Positions 1 to 8,906 of a stretch of 38,886 nt of DNA are shown piece after piece. The stretch covers positions 93,429-132,314 of the forward strand of contig CALIKQ010000005.1 in NCBI GenBank assembly GCA_938017975.1, given 5' to 3'. The notes below the pieces were generated by a model. That model made no database searches, was not told where the DNA came from, and saw nothing but the letters and a program-made list of their open reading frames with translations. Source of the DNA: an uncultured Pseudomonadales bacterium. Lineage in GTDB: Bacteria; Pseudomonadota; Gammaproteobacteria; Pseudomonadales; Azotimanducaceae. The number at the start of each line of letters is the position of its first letter. Position 1 is the stretch's first letter. The translations under genes were made by a program, and so were the position numbers.

Positions 1-47
1 GGTTGAAGGATTGAGGACACGCCGAGAAGGCACAAGGAGATTGGACC

Positions 48-1583
48 ATGGCGCCTGTAACGGTCATTGAAGAAGCCGACGTCATCCAAAGCATTCAGGA
101 TGCGTTGCAATATATTTCTTATTATCACCCGGTCGATTTTATTCGGTCTATCCACGCTGCCTATGAGCGCGAAGAATCGATCGCGGCAAAAGACGCAATG
201 GCCCAGATTCTGATTAATTCAAGGATGTGTGCAGAAGGACATCGACCGATCTGTCAGGACACTGGGATCGTCAACGTGTTCGTGACCGTGGGTATGAGGG
301 TCCGCTTTAATACGGATGTGGCCCTCGAAGATTTAATCAATGAAGGCGTCCGCCGAGCCTATGCGTTACCAGACAATGTACTGCGTGCCTCGGTGCTGGC
401 GGACCCAGCAGGACGCAGACTCAATACTAAAGATAATACGCCTGCGGTGATCCATGTGGAGTTGGTGCCAGGCGACGAAGTGAGTGTCCATGTTGCAGCA
501 AAAGGCGGAGGCTCAGAGGCCAAATCTAAGCTTGCGATGCTGAATCCGGCGGACAGTATAGTGGACTGGGTAACACGAACCGTTCCCAGTATGGGCGCTG
601 GGTGGTGCCCTCCAGGCATGCTGGGTATTGGCATCGGCGGCACAGCAGAGAAAGCGATGCTATTGGCCAAGCGTTCGCTCATGGATGAAATTGACATCCA
701 GGACTTGATCGAGCGCGGTCCACAATCGCGAATCGAGGAGTTACGCTTAGAAATTTTTGAGAAGGTCAACGGGCTCGGGATTGGTGCTCAAGGCTTAGGT
801 GGGTTGACGACGGTCCTTGACGTAAAAATCATGGATTACCCGACCCATGCTGCCAACCTTCCGGTGGCCATGATCCCAAACTGTGCGGCGACCCGTCACA
901 TCCATTTTACGCTGACCGGAGACGGGCCTGCTGACCTAGAACCACCGAGGCTAGAGGATTGGCCGAAAATTACTTGGGATGGGGCGTCGGGCGCTCGGCG
1001 GGTCAATCTTGATGTCGTGGGCCCCGAAGACGTGCGGTCCTGGAAGCCCGGCGAGACTTTGCTCTTGTCTGGAAAAATGCTGACTGGAAGAGATGCTGCT
1101 CATAAACGGATTCGCGATCTCTTTGCTGCTGGGGAATCACTGCCTGAGGGCGTCGACCTCAACGGGAAATTTATTTACTACGTCGGCCCTGTTGACCCTG
1201 TTGGTGAGGAAGTCGTGGGTCCAGCGGGACCAACAACGGCAACGCGTATGGATGGTTTTACCGAAATGATGCTGGCGCAAACTGGCTTGCTTGGCATGGT
1301 GGGTAAGGCTGAGCGTGGTCCGGTCGCGATCGAAGCGATCAAGCAGCATGGTGCTGTTTATTTAATGGCGGTCGGTGGTGCTGCTTATCTTGTTTCCAAA
1401 GCAATCCGAAAATCACGAGTCGTTGCTTTTCCGGAATTGGGCATGGAAGCTATCCATGAGTTTACGGTTGAGGATATGCCAGTCACGGTAGCAGTCGACA
1501 GCCAAGGTGAGTCGGTACATGAGACGGGACCCCGGTTGTGGCAGGGGAAAATTGGCATGATCCCTGTAGCGCCTGTGGCTTGA
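48..1583 (+). CDS. fumA: Fumarate hydratase, class I (iron-sulfur)
   Basis: Interconverts fumarate and malate in the TCA cycle, in the cytoplasm, using an oxygen-sensitive [4Fe-4S] cluster. The 511-residue protein carries the three class I cysteines, each in its expected context: C69 in ICQDTG, C187 in GWCPPGMLGIGIGG and C279 in IPNCAATRH. The N-terminal cluster domain is followed by the C-terminal half, with the conserved GPVDPVGEEVVGPAGPTTATRMD stretch near residues 380-402 (shown here only as a label; key residues are the GP and TTATRMD). It is a little shorter than enterobacterial FumA at its N-terminus. The ATG at 48 has AAGGAG nine bases upstream, which fixes the start. The carboxylase gene follows on the same strand after about 216 bases, probably with its own promoter. 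fumA versus fumB cannot be decided from sequence, and the symbol is used for the class. Confidence 0.93.
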   Translation: MAPVTVIEEADVIQSIQDALQYISYYHPVDFIRSIHAAYEREESIAAKDAMAQILINSRMCAEGHRPICQDTGIVNVFVTVGMRVRFNTDVALEDLINEGVRRAYALPDNVLRASVLADPAGRRLNTKDNTPAVIHVELVPGDEVSVHVAAKGGGSEAKSKLAMLNPADSIVDWVTRTVPSMGAGWCPPGMLGIGIGGTAEKAMLLAKRSLMDEIDIQDLIERGPQSRIEELRLEIFEKVNGLGIGAQGLGGLTTVLDVKIMDYPTHAANLPVAMIPNCAATRHIHFTLTGDGPADLEPPRLEDWPKITWDGASGARRVNLDVVGPEDVRSWKPGETLLLSGKMLTGRDAAHKRIRDLFAAGESLPEGVDLNGKFIYYVGPVDPVGEEVVGPAGPTTATRMDGFTEMMLAQTGLLGMVGKAERGPVAIEAIKQHGAVYLMAVGGAAYLVSKAIRKSRVVAFPELGMEAIHEFTVEDMPVTVAVDSQGESVHETGPRLWQGKIGMIPVAPVA

Positions 1584-1687
1584 GCTTGGCGCTCGCTCGT
1601 TGGATTGCGCCGTTAAAAAGAGCAGAGAAGGCGGGGTTGCTGGTCGGGAGTAGATCCTTAGCGAGCTCAAACAGGGTAAACTTGCGT

Positions 1688-1736
1688 CCAGGTTTTAACC
1701 GGGATTGAGACTTCCCCAAAACCAGCGATTTATAAC
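1688..1736 (+). promoter_or_regulatory. Candidate promoter and operator of the carboxylase gene
   Basis: A near-palindrome at 1688-1703 (CCAGGTT, two bases, AACCGGG; one mismatch) lies directly beside TTGAGA at 1705-1710, and TTTATA follows at 1729-1734 with an 18-base spacer. This fits a sigma70-type promoter with an upstream activator site. The next start codon is 64 bases further on. LysR proteins often bind such sites, and a LysR gene lies just after the carboxylase. All of this is pattern reading; no consensus search was done. Confidence 0.28.
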
Positions 1737-1799
1737 AAACGCAATGACCAGCGGCAGTTGGCAGCGCACAGTAGAAGAGATACAGGAGTGGCAAGCGAT

Positions 1800-4700
1800 A
1801 TGTCTGAGTCCGGGAGTGTTGTTGATCAGCTCTATTTAAATGCAGAGCAGCTATCCCAAGATTTTTCTTTGTTCCCAAGAAAAGAACCCGCAGCTGTTGT
1901 TAAAGGACTGTTGACCGAACGCGAAATTAACGCGCAGGTTGAGCGTCTCAGAGGCATGGAGGTTGATGCCTACATCGCAGAGACGGTCGCGCCCACCGAG
2001 GAATCAACTCGGCCTGGAGCAAAAGCTGTCATCCACAGCTTGAATGTGCCTGTGAGTAACGAGCAATCTTTAGGGCCCTTTTTTAGTTGCGAGTTGACGT
2101 TAGAGTTTCAAACGGGTGCTCGAAAGATAGGAGTGCTTGCGCAAGATCGTAGTCACGCGACAGGGGTCTGGGGTGCAGAGCATCATGCGCTTGCGGCAGA
2201 GCGGGCCAGTAGTTATGCCATTAGGAATTTACCGATTCTCACGCTGATGGATACCCCGGGAGCTGACCCCTATGAAGATGCCAATGCCCAAAATCAAGCG
2301 CACAGCATTTCTCGGCTGATTGCAGAATTGTGTAATGTTGATGTTCCGACGCTGGGGATTATTATCGGTCAAGGTTACTCGGGAGGTGCAATCCCTTTAG
2401 CGTCGAGCAACTTATTGCTGAGTCTGCGTACGGGTGTTTTTAATACCATCCATCCGAGATCTTTAGCCAATCTTGTGCGGCGGTACAATCTGTCTTGGCA
2501 GGAGTGTGCCCAGTCTGTGGGAGTATCGTCCTATGAGCTCTACCAACAAGGGAACATCGATGGGATCGTTGATTATGACCCAGGCGAAACGCACAAAACA
2601 CAACATTTGCTCGATGTTATTGTCACTGGGATCGAGTCGATTGAGACCGGTGCGCGACAGTTCGTTGCAGAGCACCCTGAAATCCTGACGCATTATCACC
2701 GCAATATTACGCGTTACCTGAACCCGTCGGAATATTTGTCAGCGGTCAATGCGAGCTCAACGCTGAAACTTCGAACGTCTCCGACGGAGTATCCCAATGT
2801 CTTTGGTGTCGCTTTTCGATATTTGCGTTACCTCGGTCTCCGTAAACGCATTAAAGCGACGACGACGACACAGTATGGTCGATTGGTAGATGTCGAAATT
2901 CCTGAGGGAGAATTAGCGTCTCGGATGCACCGGGAACGCCGAAGCGCCTTTTTGTCGTGGTTGCAGGATCCGGACCGAATTCTCTACGAGGAACAACTGA
3001 ACAAAGCATGGAATGCGTTTCAGGACAAACGGGTTCATCAGGCTGACGAACAAGGGGTCATTCGTACCCTTTTATTCGGTGAGCCCAAGAAAAACTTTGA
3101 GCGTGCGCAAAAGGACCTTACCCTTGAGCTAGGTCTTTATCTTTTCAACCGCTGGAAAGGCAGTGCCAGCGATAATCTGCTTGCGCTTGTGACCTACCTT
3201 AATAGTTACGACACCAGTGCCTATCTGTTGAGCACCGCAGACATTCGAGATGTGAAAGCGTTGCTTCAGGCAATGTCGTCGTCCGATCAGCCTATGATCC
3301 TCTGGTTAAAATCGAGATTTAGCTTTGAGGGTCGCAAGCTCTTTGATGCCGCTTTCATCGAACAAAAAAACCCGGATTATCTCAAGTCCGAACTCGCGAG
3401 CGAGCTGAATCTGATTATCGAAGAAACAAGCCTCTTCGATGCTGAAAGGATCGCTGGTGCGCCGCTGTCGCTCGAAACCCAAACGTTTCTGGCGCAAGTG
3501 GAGGCTGGCGGCTCTCCGCTGCCGTTGAATCGTTGCCTTTTGGAAGATTTACTGTGGTCTCAAATCCGTCGCAAAAGCGATGGTCAGGGGTCGCCCTCAG
3601 AGCAAGATACGAATATTGTCGATTTGTTGTTAGATAAAGATATCGGTCCGGGGTTTATCCAAGAATGTCGGAACCTTATTGTTTTCTCCGCGGTGTATGA
3701 AGTTCTATTGGGCGATTTGGTGTCGATTGCACGAGAGGCGCAAGATTCGAGAACTTTGGCAGAAGCGACCATTGAGCGATTATTATCGTCTGCCGCTGAG
3801 CAAGTCTCGACCTTGCCGCTGTTTGCTGGCGAGTCCTCTGAGGCGATCCGACGCGACTTTGCAACTTGGAGTGAGCGATTGGGCCAGTTCAGCCAGGCCA
3901 ACACCTTTCTGAAGTCGGTTGAAGAGTGGATGCGCGGCATTCACAAGGATAAATCGGACACGCTCTTTGTTGTAATCAGTCACATTTTCGAGCGTATTTT
4001 GCCGGGCTATCATGAGGCGAAGCGGCTGGGAAAATCGTTTACCGGTCGGCTCGAGCCAGTGCGCATCGGTCGTCGTAAAGACTTTTGGAATCGATTAACC
4101 ATCGCGTATCGAGACCTGCTCTTTAACGAAATTTTGACCCGAGAAAAGCGATCAAAAAAAACAACCTTTGAAGCGATCAGAGATCAATTTATCGATGATT
4201 TTGAAGAAACCAATGCAAATCTGATGTCTGCGAACCCGGTCGCATTTCCAACCTTTCGACCATCGATAGAATCAGCCCTGAAAAATGGTGTTCGTCCGCA
4301 TGGATTGATTACTGGAATCGGGAGCTTTAAGGGAGAGCAAGGCACTTATCAGGCTGGATTTGTGATTTCGAATGTCGCCTTTCAGGCTGGCAGCATCGAT
4401 AATTCTGATTGCGTCAGATTTTGTAAACTGCTGGTCGATTGTGCCACGCGACGACTACCCGTGGTGTGTTTTATTTCCAGCGGCGGTATGCAAACCAAGG
4501 AGGGTGCGGCAGCGCTTTTCACAATGGCCGTTGTGAACGACAGAATTACCCGATTTGTGAGAGACAATGACTTACCGATAATCATGTTTGGTTATGGTGA
4601 TTGCACTGGAGGAGCGCAAGCCAGCTTTGTGACTCACCCCCTTGTTCAGACTTATTATTTTTCTGGAGCGAGCATGCCGTTTGCAGGTCAGACGGTGGTG

Positions 4701-6722
4701 GAGCGAAACCTGCCCTATACATGCCTGCTTAGCAATTACCTGTCACTGACCCCGGGTTCGATGCAAGGCCTGGTTAAACACCCATTTGCCGAGGATTTAG
4801 ATCGGGCCCTCCGAGGGGTTGATCCGGCGTTACCGGTACCTGCAGAAACGGTGGTTGAGGTTGTCGATCGTGTGATGGCCGGTCGCCTTAAAGGGTCGGA
4901 TCCTGAGCGGAGCACTGTTGTGGCCGGTGAGGTTATGGCTCGACCGGTGGAAAAAGTGCTCATTCACGCGCGCGGCTGCACGGCGGTTAAGTTGGTGCGA
5001 AAAGCGCTGCAGGAAGATTTGCACGTGGTACTTGTTCAGAGCGATCCTGATATGAGTTCTGTCCCAGCGGATATGGTGCGCGAAGCTGGAGAGCAGGGGA
5101 CCCTGGTTCCCATTGGCGGTAACACCTCAGATGAAAGCTATCTTAACGCGCTGAGTATTTTGAATATTGCCGAGTCCCAAGGGGTCGACGCGCTCCATCC
5201 CGGAATCGGCTTTTTGTCTGAGACACCGAACTTTGCTGCACTGGTTCGACAGAAAGGAATCAATTTTATTGGCCCCAGAGTCATGAGTATGGAGACTATG
5301 GGAAACAAGTCGAATGCGATTAGCACGACAATGAGTATCGACGTACCAGTTGTTCCGGGAAGTCACGGCATCGTAGATTCCTCAGAGCGTGCGCTTGAGA
5401 TTGCAGAGCAAGTTGGGTATCCCATTTTGCTCAAGGCGGTTCATGGTGGCGGTGGTAAAGGTATTGTTAAAGTGGAGCGGGCTGAGCAACTCCACCAACA
5501 ATTTCATCAGGTGACCACAGAGGCAAAGAGCGCGTTTGGTAATGGTGATATCTATATTGAAAAATGTGTGACCTCGTTGCGTCATATAGAAGCCCAGATC
5601 TTAAGAGACACCCTAGGCAATACTCGAGTGATTGGGCTTCGGGACTGCAGCGTTCAGCGCAATAACCAGAAGCTTCTTGAAGAATCCGGCTCAACGCTAC
5701 TTTCAGAATCCTTACGCGCGCATGTTTTTGCGTGCGCGGAAAAAATTGCTGAAGCCGTCGATTACGTCGGTGCAGGAACGGTGGAATTTATCTACGATGT
5801 TCCCAACGATGCGGTCTATTTCATGGAGATGAACACTCGGTTGCAGGTTGAACACCCCGTGACTGAAGCGGTCACAGGCGTTGATATCGTTCAGCAACAG
5901 TTTCACATTGCCTCTGGCGGGTCGATTGATACGTTGAATCCGAAAGAAACAGGCTATGCCCTTGAGGTGCGTGTCAATGCGGAGCGGGCTGCGATCGATG
6001 CTGAGGGGGTGGTCACTTTTCTTCCCACGCCAGGGAAGATCACCCGTTGTGAACTCCCAGAGCGCTCCGATGTTGAGTTGATCTCGATGGCAGGTGAAGA
6101 CAAGGTGGTTTCCCCTTTTTATGACAGTTTGATTGTTCAGATTATTGTCCGCGGCGAGGATCGTGCTGACACCGTTGCTCGCATGTTGAGCTATCTTGAC
6201 TCGGTGGTTATCGAAGGGGTTAGTACCAATATTCGATTGGTGCAGCGAATACTCAAAGACTCGGTATTTTTAGAGGGCGATTACGACACTACCTATCTGC
6301 CGAAATTTTTAGCGAGAATCGATGTGCCTGAGCTGGTGGCTGAAATCGAGGCCGCAGCGGGTAACGCGGTAGAAGCCTTAGATCTAGATTCATTGCGTAT
6401 CCAGGATAGCTCGGAACTGCGCGTTTTAGCGCCGTCAACGGGTGTGTTTTATCGTACTCCCTCTCCTTCGGAGCCCGAATATGTCAATGTCGGAGATCAA
6501 GTGGGAGTTGATGATGTGCTGTGCGTACTGGAGGCCATGAAGATGTTTTCTCCCTTTCGATTGGCGGCTTGCTCTGGGGCGGGTGGTGAGCTTTATCCGT
6601 CCGAAGACCGTTATGAGGTGAAGCGCATTAATGTCGCCAATGGTCAGCAGGTCAATGAGGGTGATCTTCTGTTCGTCATTGAACCGGTCGCAACTCAAAC
6701 CAGCGAACAAGAGCGCACTTAG
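1800..6722 (+). CDS. Single-chain acyl-CoA carboxylase (CT-alpha, CT-beta, biotin carboxylase, BCCP)
   Basis: A 1640-residue biotin-dependent carboxylase, probably acting on acetyl-CoA or another short acyl-CoA to supply malonyl-CoA or an analogue. In order I see: a CT-alpha (AccA-like) domain, about 70-350, with MDTPGADP at 150-157 and GQGYSGGA at 190-197; roughly 480 residues of unassigned helical linker; a CT-beta (AccD-like) domain, about 830-1030, with SSGGMQTKEG, GGAQASF and MPFAGQTVVE but no CxxC zinc ribbon; biotin carboxylase, about 1050-1500, with GGGGKG at 1216-1221 and EMNTRLQVEHPVTE containing E1343, N1345, R1347 and E1351; and a biotin carrier domain with EAMKM, biotin lysine K1581. 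The frame is open from TTG 1758, but ATG 1800 has AGGAG 11 bases upstream and is preferred. Acyl-CoA specificity cannot be read from the sequence. Confidence 0.9.
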   Translation: MSESGSVVDQLYLNAEQLSQDFSLFPRKEPAAVVKGLLTEREINAQVERLRGMEVDAYIAETVAPTEESTRPGAKAVIHSLNVPVSNEQSLGPFFSCELTLEFQTGARKIGVLAQDRSHATGVWGAEHHALAAERASSYAIRNLPILTLMDTPGADPYEDANAQNQAHSISRLIAELCNVDVPTLGIIIGQGYSGGAIPLASSNLLLSLRTGVFNTIHPRSLANLVRRYNLSWQECAQSVGVSSYELYQQGNIDGIVDYDPGETHKTQHLLDVIVTGIESIETGARQFVAEHPEILTHYHRNITRYLNPSEYLSAVNASSTLKLRTSPTEYPNVFGVAFRYLRYLGLRKRIKATTTTQYGRLVDVEIPEGELASRMHRERRSAFLSWLQDPDRILYEEQLNKAWNAFQDKRVHQADEQGVIRTLLFGEPKKNFERAQKDLTLELGLYLFNRWKGSASDNLLALVTYLNSYDTSAYLLSTADIRDVKALLQAMSSSDQPMILWLKSRFSFEGRKLFDAAFIEQKNPDYLKSELASELNLIIEETSLFDAERIAGAPLSLETQTFLAQVEAGGSPLPLNRCLLEDLLWSQIRRKSDGQGSPSEQDTNIVDLLLDKDIGPGFIQECRNLIVFSAVYEVLLGDLVSIAREAQDSRTLAEATIERLLSSAAEQVSTLPLFAGESSEAIRRDFATWSERLGQFSQANTFLKSVEEWMRGIHKDKSDTLFVVISHIFERILPGYHEAKRLGKSFTGRLEPVRIGRRKDFWNRLTIAYRDLLFNEILTREKRSKKTTFEAIRDQFIDDFEETNANLMSANPVAFPTFRPSIESALKNGVRPHGLITGIGSFKGEQGTYQAGFVISNVAFQAGSIDNSDCVRFCKLLVDCATRRLPVVCFISSGGMQTKEGAAALFTMAVVNDRITRFVRDNDLPIIMFGYGDCTGGAQASFVTHPLVQTYYFSGASMPFAGQTVVERNLPYTCLLSNYLSLTPGSMQGLVKHPFAEDLDRALRGVDPALPVPAETVVEVVDRVMAGRLKGSDPERSTVVAGEVMARPVEKVLIHARGCTAVKLVRKALQEDLHVVLVQSDPDMSSVPADMVREAGEQGTLVPIGGNTSDESYLNALSILNIAESQGVDALHPGIGFLSETPNFAALVRQKGINFIGPRVMSMETMGNKSNAISTTMSIDVPVVPGSHGIVDSSERALEIAEQVGYPILLKAVHGGGGKGIVKVERAEQLHQQFHQVTTEAKSAFGNGDIYIEKCVTSLRHIEAQILRDTLGNTRVIGLRDCSVQRNNQKLLEESGSTLLSESLRAHVFACAEKIAEAVDYVGAGTVEFIYDVPNDAVYFMEMNTRLQVEHPVTEAVTGVDIVQQQFHIASGGSIDTLNPKETGYALEVRVNAERAAIDAEGVVTFLPTPGKITRCELPERSDVELISMAGEDKVVSPFYDSLIVQIIVRGEDRADTVARMLSYLDSVVIEGVSTNIRLVQRILKDSVFLEGDYDTTYLPKFLARIDVPELVAEIEAAAGNAVEALDLDSLRIQDSSELRVLAPSTGVFYRTPSPSEPEYVNVGDQVGVDDVLCVLEAMKMFSPFRLAACSGAGGELYPSEDRYEVKRINVANGQQVNEGDLLFVIEPVATQTSEQERT

Positions 6723-6755
6723 TGCTGCTGACAGTCATGGTAAGGCTCGGCGGTT

Positions 6756-7613
6756 ATGATTGAAAATTTAGAAACACTCCTCGCGCTTTCTCGTTCTGGC
6801 ACGATGATCGAAGCCAGCACAGAGCTGCGAATTTCGCAGTCTGCGGTGAGCAAGCGTATTGCAGCTTTGGAAAAACACTACGACCGAAAATTGATTCAAA
6901 AGAAGGGACGCCGAGTCGAATTGACGCGTCACGGTCAAAAGTTAGTCGATAAAATAAGCCCCGTGCTTTCCGAACTGAGAGACCTTTTTCTCGAGGACTC
7001 TGCTGCTTCTCGCGGCGAACTTTTAATCGGGGTCTCCGACGCGATTTTATCCTCTTGGGGCGCCCAAGCGTTTTTTGATATCAAACGAGAAATGCCTGAA
7101 GTTCAATTCACCTTTCATGCGCACAGAACGTCCGTGGTGCTCGACCGTATTCGCTCCGGTGAATTCATGCTGGGTGTGTGCACCGGACTTGATTCGATTG
7201 ATACAGACCTTCAGTCAGAAATATTGATGTATGAGCCGATGGTGATTATTCCTTCAGCGCTCAAGAAAATTAGCTGGAAAAAAGGACAGAACCTTGACGT
7301 GATCAGTATTGAGGACCACTCCGGTGCTTGGCGGTCTTTTGGCGAGGAGGTGACTAAGCTCGGCATTCATCGAGAGGTTGCGATGGAATCTTTTTTTAGC
7401 GTGGCTCAGTTAGCCATTGCAGGTTTTGGGCACGCACTGGTTCCTGTTGGGGTGGCGCGCACGCTTGGCGTTCAGGACCGGGATTTTTTGAATTTGGGTG
7501 ATCTGGGGCTCAATAGGCCCGTCCGGTTTGTGGCTCGAAAATCGACCTACTCACTGCCGGTGGTCATGAATTTTTTTAATGCCCTTCGAGGCTACCTGAA
7601 GAGCCACGATTAA
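6756..7613 (+). CDS. LysR-family transcriptional regulator
   Basis: A 285-residue LysR-type regulator. The N-terminal winged helix-turn-helix is clear: residues 16-37 include TMIEASTELRISQSAVSKRI, and VELTRHGQKLV closes the wing. Residues 85-285 look like the periplasmic-binding-protein-like effector domain. It starts 33 bases after the carboxylase stop on the same strand, so it may be co-transcribed with it and regulate it; this is inferred from position only. LysR genes are more often divergent from their targets, so the downstream position is slightly unusual. Its stop codon shares four bases (TTAA) with the stop of the convergent pilU gene. The effector is unknown. Confidence 0.88.
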   Translation: MIENLETLLALSRSGTMIEASTELRISQSAVSKRIAALEKHYDRKLIQKKGRRVELTRHGQKLVDKISPVLSELRDLFLEDSAASRGELLIGVSDAILSSWGAQAFFDIKREMPEVQFTFHAHRTSVVLDRIRSGEFMLGVCTGLDSIDTDLQSEILMYEPMVIIPSALKKISWKKGQNLDVISIEDHSGAWRSFGEEVTKLGIHREVAMESFFSVAQLAIAGFGHALVPVGVARTLGVQDRDFLNLGDLGLNRPVRFVARKSTYSLPVVMNFFNALRGYLKSHD

Positions 7614-8860
7614 GAATTTTTATCGAGATCAACGAGTGAAAATTGATCCTTGTTGGGTGCGTTGGCTGGCAGGTTTTGTGTCTCACCCTCGAGCGATAGA
7701 TCGGTCTCTATTTCCTGGTTCACTGCGCTTTCAATCTCAGTGTCAGTGAGCACGCCATCATCATCAGCATCCACTTGCTTGCGGGCCTCTGGGTTTTCAT
7801 CGAGGGTGATTTTGAGCCTCAAATTGTTTCTCGAGTCAGCATTTTTAAGTGCTTCTTCCAGGCTGATTCTTCCATCTTTATAGAGTTTATAGAGTGCTCG
7901 GTCGAAGGTTTGCATTCCTTGTTCCTCCGATTTCTCCATCAGTTCTTTCAAATCAGTCACCGCGCCTTTAGCGATCAGGTCTGCGGCCCTAGGTGTGCCG
8001 ACTAAAATTTCAATCGCCGCTGCACGCTTTCCGTCAACCGTAGGAATCAGGCGTTGGGAAACAATACCTCGCATATTCAGGCTCAGGTCTTGTAGCAACT
8101 GCGCGTGTCGCTCCTCTGGGAAAAAATTGATGATCCGGTCCATCGCCTGATTGGCGCTGTTTGCGTGCAGGGTTGAGAGGCAAAGGTGACCCGTCTCAGC
8201 AAAAGCCAGGGCGTGTTCCATGGTCTCGCGATGGCGAATTTCGCCAATCAATATGACGTCAGGAGCCTGCCTCAGGGTATTGGCTAGGGCATGTTCGAAG
8301 GAATCGGTATCCGCTCCCACTTCGCGCTGATTAACAATGCATCCCTTGTGGTTGTGCGTGAATTCGACAGGGTCCTCAATGGTTATGATATGCCCTTCAG
8401 TATTCTCATTTCGGTAATCAATTAATGCGGCCAGTGACGTTGATTTACCTGATCCCGTGCCGCCGACAAACAGCACCAATCCTCGCTTTTGCATGATGAG
8501 CTGCATCAAGACCGGCGGCAGCCCTAGGTCCTTGTAGTTCGGTAAGTCGGTACCCAATCGCCGAATGACCATTGAAACTTGATTTCGCTGTTTGAAGATA
8601 TTGACTCTGTATCGGCCGAACCCGGAGCGCGAAATTGCGAGGTTCATTTCTGGGGACTCTTTAAATTGCTCTCTTTGCTCGTCGTTCATGACGGAGTTCG
8701 CAATTTCTTCGATCTCTCCTGGTTTCATGATTTCATCGGATAATGCAGTCAATTTGCCAAATATCTTTGCGCTGGGGGGGGCTCCGGTCGAGTAATAGAG
8801 ATCCGATCCTTCTTTTTCAGAAAGCATTTGAAGAGCATCTTCGAAACTTAATTGAGACAT
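7610..8860 (-). CDS. pilU: Type IV pilus retraction ATPase PilU, with EF-hand-like tail
   Basis: A 416-residue cytoplasmic PilT/PilU-family ATPase for pilus retraction and twitching. The N-terminal PAS-like part has DLYYSTGAPPSAKI. Walker A is GGTGSGKST at 133-141 (K139), the Walker B region is DVILIGEIR at 201-209 (E207), and the His box is TGHLCLSTLHAN. MEHALAFAETGHL and DRIINFFPEER favour PilU over PilT. The residue after GEIR is H, where I recall D in PilU. After the usual end (NNLRLKIT) there is a tail of about 65 residues containing DADDDGVLTDTE at 364-375, an exact EF-hand loop pattern. Start: the frame is open to 8932, but ATG 8860 with GGAG six to seven bases upstream is chosen. The PurM homologue ends 46 bases upstream on the same strand. 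No pilT is present here. Confidence 0.9.
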   Translation of the reverse strand: MSQLSFEDALQMLSEKEGSDLYYSTGAPPSAKIFGKLTALSDEIMKPGEIEEIANSVMNDEQREQFKESPEMNLAISRSGFGRYRVNIFKQRNQVSMVIRRLGTDLPNYKDLGLPPVLMQLIMQKRGLVLFVGGTGSGKSTSLAALIDYRNENTEGHIITIEDPVEFTHNHKGCIVNQREVGADTDSFEHALANTLRQAPDVILIGEIRHRETMEHALAFAETGHLCLSTLHANSANQAMDRIINFFPEERHAQLLQDLSLNMRGIVSQRLIPTVDGKRAAAIEILVGTPRAADLIAKGAVTDLKELMEKSEEQGMQTFDRALYKLYKDGRISLEEALKNADSRNNLRLKITLDENPEARKQVDADDDGVLTDTEIESAVNQEIETDLSLEGETQNLPANAPNKDQFSLVDLDKNS

Positions 8861-8906
8861 AAAAAACTCCATGAACGCAGCGTTGTGGGCGCACCTTTGC
8901 AGGGTG

